56,797 nt of DNA, from assembly GCA_016185435.1 (NCBI GenBank), contig JACPNN010000004.1:1-56797 (forward strand). Reading direction: 5' to 3'. Shown piece by piece: positions 50,659 through 56,797 of this stretch. The DNA comes from Candidatus Aenigmatarchaeota archaeon (lineage in GTDB: Archaea; Aenigmatarchaeota; Aenigmatarchaeia; QMZP01). Positions within the stretch are counted from its first letter, which is position 1. Each line of letters starts with the position of its first letter. A model generated the notes under the pieces. The model saw only the letters and a list, made by a program, of their open reading frames with translations, was not told the DNA's origin and did not search any database. Position numbers and translations under genes: made by a program.

Positions 50659-50946
50659 TCACGTGGCAAGCTCTTTTGAACTGGCGCTTTGCCCCCACAG
50701 CATATCGAACAAAAACGTGAAGGTTCTTACAACTTCCTTCCCCTGCATGACGAATACCCTCACTTTGCCGGACATGTCGACAATTCCTACATAGTCACCG
50801 AAGATGTCGATAAAGCATGGTGTAGAGATTTTCTCTTTCATGTATCTGATTTCAGAGTCTGATAGCCATGCAACCTGAAAAAGTTGTTCTTGAAAAATCA
50901 GTTGATAACATGCCGTTTTTTGAGAAATCAGTTGAATTATCCACAC
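50659..50946 (-). pseudogene. Remnant of a TrmB-like regulator effector domain
   Basis: Residues 25-90 (SEIRYMKEKIS, FIDIFGDYVGIVD, VRVFVMQGKEVVRTFTFLFD, MLWGQS) look like the C-terminal effector domain that closes TrmB-type or related archaeal regulators. The DNA-binding domain is absent. The first 24 residues come from two copies of a 30-bp tandem repeat (TGARAAATCAGTTGA at 50891 and 50921). The only start is GTG 50946. It reads as a truncated gene, although a small free-standing effector domain is possible. Confidence 0.45.
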
Positions 50947-51004
50947 TTTTTAGTGGGGTACCGGAAAGCATGGTGCCTTTTAACCGCAAAAATGAATATT
51001 AAAT

Positions 51005-51907
51005 ATGCTCGCCTCCAAAGGCAAACCGCAGTGGTTAAAGATAAGGCCTCCGCAGAATTCGGAAAGGTTTGGAGGAATAAAGGAGACGATAAAGAGATAC
51101 GGCCTCCATACCGTCTGCGAAGAGGCCCACTGCCCCAATATTTCAGAGTGCTGGTCCGGGGGGACAGCCACCTTCATGGTCATGGGCGACACCTGCACAA
51201 GGGCCTGCAAATTCTGCGCTGTAAAGACTGGTTTTCCGGCCCAGCCTCTGGACATCTTTGAGCCGATAAAGCTTGCAAGGGCAATAGCCGAGTGGAAGCT
51301 CGATTATGTCGTGATTACTTCTGTCGACAGGGATGACCTGCCTGACCAGGGCGCAGGGCATTTTGCCGCTTGCATCAGGGAGATGAGAAGGGAAATTCCT
51401 GAGATAATTATAGAGGTTCTTATACCTGATTTCAGAGGAAATTCAGAGCTGCTGAAAAAAATAGCCGAAGCAAAGCCTGAAGTTATAGCCCATAACATAG
51501 AGACAGTCGAAAGGCTGCAGGGCAGGGTGAGAGATCCGAGGGCTAACTATAAGCAGAGCCTTTCTGTATTGGAAACTGTCAAGAAAATGAACCCTTCAAT
51601 TTATACAAAATCAGGCATAATGCTGGGGCTGGGAGAGAATGATGAGGAAGTCATGCAGTCAATGAAAGATCTGAGGTCTATAGGCGTGGATGTCTTCACT
51701 ATAGGCCAATACCTGAGGCCTTCCAGCTGGCACCTCGCTGTGAGTGAATATGTCAGCCCTGAAAAGTTTGATTATTTCAAAAAAATAGGAGAAGAATTAG
51801 GCTTCCTGTATGTGGCTGCAGGGCCTTTCATAAGGAGCAGCTATAGGGCCGGTGAGTATTTCTTGAAAAGCGTGCTTGAAAGAGGAAGAACTGCGGGAAT
51901 TCAGTAA
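51005..51907 (+). CDS. lipA: Lipoyl synthase
   Basis: This 300-residue radical-SAM enzyme inserts two sulfurs into protein-bound octanoyl groups to make lipoate. It has the auxiliary cluster motif C-x4-C-x5-C (C38, C43, C49), the radical-SAM CxxxCxxC (C64, C68, C71), GLGE, and the closing RSSY that ligates the auxiliary cluster. It lies near the E1 genes of a 2-oxoacid dehydrogenase, a lipoate-dependent complex. No octanoyltransferase, lipoate ligase, E2 or E3 gene is in the window. Confidence 0.95.
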   Translation: MLASKGKPQWLKIRPPQNSERFGGIKETIKRYGLHTVCEEAHCPNISECWSGGTATFMVMGDTCTRACKFCAVKTGFPAQPLDIFEPIKLARAIAEWKLDYVVITSVDRDDLPDQGAGHFAACIREMRREIPEIIIEVLIPDFRGNSELLKKIAEAKPEVIAHNIETVERLQGRVRDPRANYKQSLSVLETVKKMNPSIYTKSGIMLGLGENDEEVMQSMKDLRSIGVDVFTIGQYLRPSSWHLAVSEYVSPEKFDYFKKIGEELGFLYVAAGPFIRSSYRAGEYFLKSVLERGRTAGIQ

Positions 51908-51934
51908 ATAAACCAATAGATTAGTGCTGCATGT

Positions 51935-52336
51935 TCAGTATTTCAGGACTTTCAGGCCCGAGATTTGTGCGAAATGCTGATCTCTTGTGACAACCTTTTC
52001 TCCATGTATGCGCGCGATTCCTGCAATCATAACATCCTCAATATCAATCATTTTGCCTGAATTCCATAGATCAGCCTCGATTTCTGCCGCCTCTTTGGCG
52101 CTCTTTTCATCCAAAGGAAAAATTTCAAAGGAGCTCAGCAGTTCATTGATCTTCACTTTCTCAGATTCTTTTCCAAGCAGCATTGCTCCCAGCCATATTT
52201 CCATGACAGACGGAGATGCTATGGCAATAGATACTTCAGTCTTATCGAGCTCTTCCATGAGCAAGGAAATCTCCTCTTTGCCGCTCAAAAGGTCTATCAG
52301 GAACGTGGTATCCAAACATGCCATTTCAAACACCAT
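51935..52336 (-). CDS. vapC: PIN-domain toxin VapC (second module)
   Basis: This 133-residue PIN ribonuclease starts MVFEMACLDTTFLIDLLSG. Conserved acidic residues are in LDTTFLIDL, SPSVMEIWLG and DIEDVMIAGIAR, and the final strand is VVTRDQHF. It overlaps the end of its antitoxin gene by 11 bp, so they are translationally coupled. The first candidate ATG is five codons upstream (52351). Confidence 0.88.
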   Translation of the reverse strand: MVFEMACLDTTFLIDLLSGKEEISLLMEELDKTEVSIAIASPSVMEIWLGAMLLGKESEKVKINELLSSFEIFPLDEKSAKEAAEIEADLWNSGKMIDIEDVMIAGIARIHGEKVVTRDQHFAQISGLKVLKY

Positions 52337-52577
52337 GAAACTGTTTAACAATCCTGCCTATCCTTTTCTTGTGTGCGATATTTCTCCTTTTCCTCATCTC
52401 TATAAGAGTGCTCTCTATTCTCTTCCCGCTTTCCCTGTCCAAAACGCCAAAGAATTCCTTGAGAGGCCTCCTCTTTGCAACCCTCATAATCGTTTCGCTA
52501 AAGCTCTCTCTTGGGGCCTTCAACGATTTGAGCACCTTGTATGCGCTTTCCGTAATAGTAATGGTTTTGACTGCCAT
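52326..52577 (-). CDS. vapB: VapB antitoxin (DUF217-like)
   Basis: This 83-residue protein has the pattern VKTITITESAYKVLKSLKAP followed by ESFSETIMRV, typical of archaeal VapB antitoxins with a ribbon-helix-helix-like start. A C-terminal basic tail follows. It precedes vapC on the minus strand with overlap. Confidence 0.85.
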   Translation of the reverse strand: MAVKTITITESAYKVLKSLKAPRESFSETIMRVAKRRPLKEFFGVLDRESGKRIESTLIEMRKRRNIAHKKRIGRIVKQFHGV

Positions 52578-52591
52578 AAGTATGTTTATCT

Positions 52592-52613
52592 ACACTTATA
52601 TTTATAAACGTGT
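52592..52613 (-). promoter_or_regulatory. AT-rich palindrome upstream of the second vapBC
   Basis: ACACTTATATTTATAAACGTGT is an imperfect inverted repeat containing the TATA-like core, 15-36 bp before the vapB start. It is probably the autoregulatory operator. Confidence 0.45.
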
Positions 52614-52688
52614 ATATGTTTATTTGGCCATCTGCTGCGTTCTGGCCAGAGAGAAGATTATTTAGCACGCCAGCCAAAAACTATTCAT

Positions 52689-53783
52689 ATGCCCCTAAAA
52701 ACCATAGCCTCATTCAAGGTTTCTTACCTGCAGATTCTTGACGAGAACGGAAAGGCGGACGCAAAATTGGTGCCCAAGCTGAAGCCGGAAGAGATAAAAA
52801 GGATGTATGAGCTGATGGTCCTTTCAAGGGTGTTCGATGACAAGGCCCTGGCCCTCCAGAGGCAGGGGAGGATAGGCACTTATGCGCCTGTCAGAGGTGA
52901 GGAGGCCTGCCAGGTGGGATCGGCAATTCTACTGGAGAAAAATGACTGGCTATTTCCTTCCTTCAGGGAGGCGGCTGCATTTATAACAAGAGGAATAGCC
53001 ATGCACACGATATTCCAGTACTGGGCAGGGGATGAGAGAGGGAGCAATATGCCTAAGGGCAATAATACATTCACGGTTTCTATCCCTGTAGGCTCTCATA
53101 TGCTGCATGCGGTAGGAGCTGCGATGGCCGCAAAAATCAGGAAAGAGAAAACTATAGCAATGACATATTTCGGGGATGGTGCAACATCAGAAGGGGACTT
53201 CCATGAGGCCTGCAACTTTGCCGGTGTGTACAAGGCCCCTGTGGTGTTTGTCTGCCAGAACAACCAGTATGCGATAAGCATGCCTGTCAGCCTGCAGACG
53301 GCCTCGCAGACTATTGCCCAGAAGGCTATAGCCTATGGTTTTGATGGAATACAGGTTGATGGAAATGATGTGTTTGCTGTCTACAAGGCAGCAAAAGAGG
53401 CGATAGAAAAAGCCAGAGCAGGCAAAGGGCCGACACTGATAGAATGCTTCACCTACAGGATGGGTGATCACACAACCAGTGATGATGCCTCAAGATACAG
53501 GACAAAGGAAGAGGTGGAGGCGTGGGCCAGGAAGGACCCTATTTTGAGGCTGGAGAAGTTTATGGCCGAGAAAGGGTTATGGAGCAAGAAATATGGGGAA
53601 AAAGTTCTGGAGGATTCGAAAAAGAAGGTTGAGGAGGCAGTAAAAATGATGGAATCAGTTCCCGCTCCGGCAATAGAGGATATATTCGGCTACACATATG
53701 CGGAGATGCCTGCTCACTTAAAAGAACAGCTTGCGGAACTGAAAGAGGAAATTTCAGAAAGGGATAAGGCACAGACAGGCTGA
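52689..53783 (+). CDS. pdhA: 2-oxoacid (pyruvate) dehydrogenase E1 alpha
   Basis: This 364-residue thiamine-diphosphate subunit decarboxylates 2-oxoacids and transfers acyl groups to lipoyl E2. It has the TPP motif GDGATSEGDFHEACNFAGVY ending in QNNQYAIS, with FPSFREAA near the active site and ASRYRT (the phosphorylation-loop region) at the right place. Substrate (pyruvate versus branched-chain) cannot be told from sequence alone. It is followed by a cupin, and E1 beta is on the same strand 1.1 kb later. Confidence 0.92.
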   Translation: MPLKTIASFKVSYLQILDENGKADAKLVPKLKPEEIKRMYELMVLSRVFDDKALALQRQGRIGTYAPVRGEEACQVGSAILLEKNDWLFPSFREAAAFITRGIAMHTIFQYWAGDERGSNMPKGNNTFTVSIPVGSHMLHAVGAAMAAKIRKEKTIAMTYFGDGATSEGDFHEACNFAGVYKAPVVFVCQNNQYAISMPVSLQTASQTIAQKAIAYGFDGIQVDGNDVFAVYKAAKEAIEKARAGKGPTLIECFTYRMGDHTTSDDASRYRTKEEVEAWARKDPILRLEKFMAEKGLWSKKYGEKVLEDSKKKVEEAVKMMESVPAPAIEDIFGYTYAEMPAHLKEQLAELKEEISERDKAQTG

Positions 53784-53811
53784 TTTTTAATTACAGGAAC
53801 AAAATAAACTG

Positions 53812-54144
53812 ATGAAATTCACGCTCAGGAACGGCCAGTCATTCAGGCATGAAAATTACAAAGGCGTTTCATACAATGCGGCAGGGCAGTATCCTGCGGC
53901 AAGCTGCTCCCTTATATCGATTGATGGCAGGCACGGAAAGGTGAAGGGGCCGTTCGAAAAGATTTTCTTCGTGATAGAAGGCCATGGAGAATTCACAGTG
54001 GCCAACATGCTATTCGACGTGCAGCAGAGCGATGTCGTGATGGTGCCGGCCAATGTGCCGCATGACTTCAGGGGGAAGATGAAGATCTTGCTTACATGTG
54101 TGCCTGCGTTTGATCCCGGCAAGGAGAAGAAGCTTGATAAGTAG
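53812..54144 (+). CDS. Cupin-domain protein
   Basis: This 110-residue single cupin fold has strands FFVIEGHGEFTVANMLFDV and QQSDVVMVPANVPHDFRG. The metal-ligand pattern is reduced: the first motif reads G-x(5)-H-x(2)-V with no second His pair visible, so a bound metal is uncertain. It starts 29 bp after pdhA and may be cotranscribed. Role unknown. Confidence 0.8.
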   Translation: MKFTLRNGQSFRHENYKGVSYNAAGQYPAASCSLISIDGRHGKVKGPFEKIFFVIEGHGEFTVANMLFDVQQSDVVMVPANVPHDFRGKMKILLTCVPAFDPGKEKKLDK

Positions 54145-54147
54145 AAT

Positions 54148-54206
54148 TTATACTATTTCTTTGACAAGAGGGTTAGCTATTTTTTTATAATCTTCAGCCT
54201 TCATTG
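54148..54206 (-). other. Out-of-frame tail of the YbaK-like gene
   Basis: In the alternative frame this segment encodes SIAMKAEDYKKIANPLVK and then EIV with a TAA at 54148-54150. It fits the family's last helix, and no other gene is here. Confidence 0.65.
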
Positions 54207-54638
54207 CTATCGAAAACCTCTGTCTCCGGCATTGAAGACCATCTTTTCGCTCAGGAAAAGTTTTGGATCAGCTATCAGTTCAATTCCGAAAAGGCTGCCA
54301 AAAGGCGGAATGCCGCCGGGCTCGATTCCTTCAGTAAGCTCTGAGATTTCCTTTTCGGTGGCAAAACGGATATCATAGGCCATAAAAAGTTTCCTGACTT
54401 TGTTGATATCGAATCTCAAATCAGCAGGAAAAACCAGCATGGCAAACTTTTTCCCCCCATCCTCTATTTTTACTCTGATAATAATGGCTTTAGCTCCTTC
54501 ATGGAGAGAATATCCAGGCCTCATCCTTGCTGCTTCCTCGCTTGTCCTGACAGGGGCATGCTCAAACGTTTCGAACCATATCCTTTCCTTTTCAAGCATG
54601 CCTCTGATTTTATCTGAAACAGGATGATAGATGTCCAT
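54207..54638 (-). CDS. YbaK/ProX-like tRNA-editing protein, frameshifted end
   Basis: The visible 143 residues match the YbaK/EbsC fold: VRTSEEAARMRPGYSLHEGAKAI (positions 30-52), KKFAMLVFPADLRFDINKVR, an E-IEPGGIPPFGSL central loop and the closing FNAGDRGF. These proteins remove misacylated amino acids from tRNA. The frame stops right after FNAGDR, but the next 58 bp in another frame read MKAEDYKKIANPLVKEIV, the normal end of the family. One T missing in a TTTT run would restore the full gene to 54148. Confidence 0.8.
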   Translation of the reverse strand: MDIYHPVSDKIRGMLEKERIWFETFEHAPVRTSEEAARMRPGYSLHEGAKAIIIRVKIEDGGKKFAMLVFPADLRFDINKVRKLFMAYDIRFATEKEISELTEGIEPGGIPPFGSLFGIELIADPKLFLSEKMVFNAGDRGFR

Positions 54639-54922
54639 CAGTAAAGATTGCTCTGTGATTTAAGTATCTTTTCAGCTTTCTGAAGCAGAATTTTTTGTGG
54701 GCTATTCATGCTGATTTATAAAAGAAAGATTTTGCAGCCTGACAGGGATTGCATGCTGCACTTCCAAGGCTATATATACTGGTTTCTATGAAAAATATTT
54801 TTCAAAAAACTAAAAGCTTACGACGATGCCAATATTTTCAGCATCGTTCTGAATAAAAAGTCATCATCAAATACATCACTACATCCGTACTCTTTTATTA
54901 TCACTCATCCAAATTATTCATA
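54639..54922. other. Intergenic stretch with a hairpin, no gene supported
   Basis: A TATA-like GGCTATATATACTGG lies near 54766-54780. Downstream is an inverted repeat ACGATGC/GCATCGT (about 54821-54846). A 22-codon frame beginning at the ATG near 54789 is too short to support. Nothing else is recognised before the E1 beta start. Confidence 0.3.
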
Positions 54923-55900
54923 ATGCCCAAACTCAACATAGTCGAGGCCGTCAACCTTGCCCTCATGCAGGAGATGGAGAAAGACAAAACCGTAGTAGTT
55001 CTTGGGGAGGATGTCGGCAGGGATGGCGGTGTTTTCCGCGCTACAGCAGGCCTGCTGGATAAATTCGGGCCAAACAGGGTTCTTGATACCCCTTTGGCCG
55101 AGTCAGGGATAATAGGTGTTTCCATTGGCATGGCAGTCAATGGCCTGAGGCCAATAGCTGAGGTACAGTTCGAAGGATTTCTCCCTCCGGCCTTTGACCA
55201 GCTTGTGAGCCATGCGGCCAGAATTAGGACGAGGAGCAGGGGAAGGTATACGTGCCCTCTGGTTGTCAGATGCCCATGGGGCGGCGGTATTCATGCGCCT
55301 GAGCATCATTCTGACTCGCCTGAGGCCTATTTTGTGCATACACCGGGCCTGAAGGTCGTATTGCCTTCCACACCGTATGACACGAAAGGGCTTCTTGTTT
55401 CGGCCATAAGGGATCCTGATCCTGTGATATTCTTTGAGCCGAAGAGGATATATCGGGCGATAAAGGATGATGTGCCTGAAGAAGGGTATACTGTGCCCAT
55501 AGGAAAGGCTGCTGTCAGGAGAGAGGGAAAAGATGTGACCATAATCAGCTGGGGGGCAAGCGTTAGATATTGTCTGGAGGCGGCTGAGAAACTGAAAGGT
55601 GAAGGGATAGATTGTGAAGTGATGGATCTCAGGACACTTTCTCCTATAGACTCGGAAACAATAATAAAATCAGTTGAAAAGACGAGAAGGGCGCTGATAG
55701 TCCATGAGGCCCCGAAAACCGGGGGCCTGGGCGCTGAAATATCGAGCCTGATAATGGAGAAAGCAATCCTTCATCTTGAGGCTCCTGCCATCAGGGTAGC
55801 TGGATATGATACTACAATGCCGCTATCAAAGCTGGAAAATTATTATCTCCCTGACACCTTCAGGGTAATAAGAGGTGCAAAGAAGGTGATGGGGTTCTGA
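54923..55900 (+). CDS. pdhB: 2-oxoacid (pyruvate) dehydrogenase E1 beta
   Basis: This 325-residue partner of E1 alpha completes the alpha2-beta2 thiamine enzyme. Recognisable parts are VVVLGEDVGRDGGVFRAT, TPLAESGIIGVSIGMA, EVQFEGFLPPAFDQLVSHAA, PWGGGIHAPEHHSDSPEAYF and the C-terminal transketolase-like strands ending in GAKKVMGF. The HxxHS segment is the expected active-site loop. It is separated from pdhA by the cupin and YbaK-like genes, so the two subunits are not in a simple operon. Confidence 0.93.
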   Translation: MPKLNIVEAVNLALMQEMEKDKTVVVLGEDVGRDGGVFRATAGLLDKFGPNRVLDTPLAESGIIGVSIGMAVNGLRPIAEVQFEGFLPPAFDQLVSHAARIRTRSRGRYTCPLVVRCPWGGGIHAPEHHSDSPEAYFVHTPGLKVVLPSTPYDTKGLLVSAIRDPDPVIFFEPKRIYRAIKDDVPEEGYTVPIGKAAVRREGKDVTIISWGASVRYCLEAAEKLKGEGIDCEVMDLRTLSPIDSETIIKSVEKTRRALIVHEAPKTGGLGAEISSLIMEKAILHLEAPAIRVAGYDTTMPLSKLENYYLPDTFRVIRGAKKVMGF

Positions 55901-55936
55901 AAAAGCAATATATGCGGAGCATGTGAAAATTAACTA

Positions 55937-56464
55937 ATGCAGAGGATTTTGAAGGGAGATGTCTCTGAGTGGATCTGGATTGCAGGCAGCATAGCTATAG
56001 GCCTTATAGTCATGATTTTTGCAGCCTCTGCAGCAGGAAGCGCATGGAAGGAGCAGCAGGAAAGGGGGATGATTTCAGAGTTCAACAGGCTTGCGGACAG
56101 GGTGCAAAGCGTGTGCGGGAGCGGATTCGGCAACTATGCCACAGTTGAGGTGAGGCTGGCGGAGATTGTGAGGGCCATCTATCCTGCCAGGGGCGAGACG
56201 GAGCCGCCGCCTGATAAAAACATGACATATATTGGCACGCCCGGCCTGAAGCAGGACATATTCAGCATACTGGCGAGGCTCAGGGGGGAGGTTTCTGTAT
56301 ATGATTATGAGCTTGCCCTGGAGAAAAGATCAAATGGCGCTGTCGATGCCAGAGGAAGGCAGTTTGCCAGGAATTTATCCCTGCCTTCAGGCAAGGGGCT
56401 TGCTGATATTCTGTTTGCCAAGCTGGCTGTTCTGGGAAGCAGTCAGATTGCGCGCAAAGATTAA
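55937..56464 (+). CDS. Membrane-anchored protein, tandem copy 1
   Basis: The 175-residue product has the start MQRILKGDVSEWIW, a hydrophobic helix to about residue 32, and then a soluble part beginning EFNRLADRVQSVCGS. The short leader with Lys-Gly before a hydrophobic helix recalls pilin-like signals, but the Glu and Trp pattern is different. It is followed by a second gene with identical DNA over 141 bp. Unknown function. Confidence 0.6.
   Translation: MQRILKGDVSEWIWIAGSIAIGLIVMIFAASAAGSAWKEQQERGMISEFNRLADRVQSVCGSGFGNYATVEVRLAEIVRAIYPARGETEPPPDKNMTYIGTPGLKQDIFSILARLRGEVSVYDYELALEKRSNGAVDARGRQFARNLSLPSGKGLADILFAKLAVLGSSQIARKD
56078..56218 (+). repeat. 141-bp direct repeat, copy 1
   Basis: This copy is identical base for base to 56657-56797. 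It encodes the same soluble segment (starting EFNRLADRV) in both tandem genes. The second copy is cut by the window edge, so the true repeat may be longer. Confidence 0.9.
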
Positions 56465-56497
56465 ACAATATATCCCTGATAAGCATAAAATTAACTA

Positions 56498-56797
56498 ATG
56501 CTGAGGATTTTGAAAGGCGATGTCTCTGAGTGGATCTGGATTGCTGGCAGCATAGCTATAGGCCTCATTATAATGGTCATTGTAGTCGCAATTGTCATGG
56601 GGGCTCCTGTTTCCGGATATGCAGTAAAGCAGCAGCAGGAGATAAACATGGTCACTGAGTTCAACAGGCTTGCGGACAGGGTGCAAAGCGTGTGCGGGAG
56701 CGGATTCGGCAACTATGCCACAGTTGAGGTGAGGCTGGCGGAGATTGTGAGGGCCATCTATCCTGCCAGGGGCGAGACGGAGCCGCCGCCTGATAAA
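56498..56797 (+). CDS. Membrane-anchored protein, tandem copy 2 (partial)
   Basis: This second copy of the preceding gene is open to the right edge. Its start (MLRILKGDVSEWIW), the leader AAAATTAACTA before the ATG and the soluble part match copy 1. The membrane helix and the next 15 residues differ (MVIVVAIVMG and a Gln-rich insert). The helix thus diverges while the soluble domain is identical, which points to recent duplication with gene conversion. Confidence 0.75.
   Translation, partial: MLRILKGDVSEWIWIAGSIAIGLIIMVIVVAIVMGAPVSGYAVKQQQEINMVTEFNRLADRVQSVCGSGFGNYATVEVRLAEIVRAIYPARGETEPPPDK
56657..56797 (+). repeat. 141-bp direct repeat, copy 2
   Basis: Identical to 56078-56218; see the first copy. 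Confidence 0.9.

Noticed and set aside
54789-54857. A 22-codon frame after a TATA-like element
   Set aside because: Too short, Lys/Gln/Arg-rich without pattern, and overlapped by an inverted repeat; no conservation can be judged.
54821-54890. C/D-box small RNA on the minus strand (TGATGA then CTGA)
   Set aside because: Only one C-like and one D-like box with poor spacing; the second pair is missing.
1-56797. CRISPR arrays or cas genes
   Set aside because: No regularly spaced repeats and no Cas-like protein are present.

Overview
The window is archaeal chromosome. The supporting genes are aIF2 gamma, aIF1A, the large clamp-loader subunit RfcL, RadB, class I lysyl-tRNA synthetase, archaeal TyrRS, a DUF357 protein, class III (pilin-like) signal peptides and BHB-type tRNA introns. 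Many starts lie about 20-30 bp downstream of TATA boxes (leaderless), with only a few strong Shine-Dalgarno sites. The large secreted Cys-rich and Ig-like proteins, and a minimal mixture of housekeeping genes, resemble DPANN-type archaea, but I cannot fix the phylum from this window.

Layout. 1-1.8 kb: transposase tail and a Cys-rich repeat protein with a frameshifted end. 1.8-7.8 kb: DUF192 protein, a large kinase-like protein, tRNA-Arg with two introns, MscS channel, rfcL, an HTH-CBS regulator. 8-17.7 kb: a 2735-residue surface protein, then a GIDE-domain/LemA pair. 17.8-23 kb: tyrS, a small regulator pair, radB, proline dehydrogenase, enolase. 23-29.4 kb (minus): a free-standing WWDYG domain of the oligosaccharyltransferase type, lysS, scpB and scpA. 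29.4-31.1 kb (minus): five tandem pilin-like genes. 31.4-36.5 kb (plus): a run of secreted surface proteins. 36.6-44.7 kb: tRNA-Lys(TTT), two Rossmann-like unknowns, tRNA-Asp and 5S rRNA, a relic rhomboid gene, aIF2 gamma, tRNA-Lys(CTT). 45-56.8 kb: a 989-residue surface protein, aIF1A, a thioredoxin, two vapBC modules, lipoyl synthase, E1 alpha and E1 beta of a 2-oxoacid dehydrogenase, a cupin, a YbaK-type editing protein, and a tandem membrane-protein duplication cut by the right edge.

The most unusual feature is the tRNA genes. All four carry a long insertion (85-242 nt) at the same noncanonical place, between tRNA positions 59 and 60 in the T-loop. tRNA-Arg also has one in the D-loop, and both tRNA-Lys genes and tRNA-Asp also have an anticodon-loop intron. 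Removing the insertions gives canonical cloverleaves. In three of the four T-loop introns, tRNA bases 54-57 pair perfectly or near-perfectly with the intron's 3' end, and the pairing covaries (G57 with CGAA or CGAG, A57 with TGAA). The introns share a structured RNA module (a pyrimidine/purine hairpin, then a second purine strand ending in a GGAATTAC-like motif). One 51-nt block is 49/51 identical between the tRNA-Arg D-loop intron and the inside of the tRNA-Asp T-loop intron. This suggests a family of related, spreading tRNA introns.

Functionally the genes fall into translation and tRNA metabolism, chromosome maintenance (RfcL, RadB, ScpAB), central metabolism (enolase, a lipoate-dependent 2-oxoacid dehydrogenase, proline oxidation) and a heavy investment in the cell surface (N-glycosylation-sequon-rich proteins, pilins, membrane-anchored domains).
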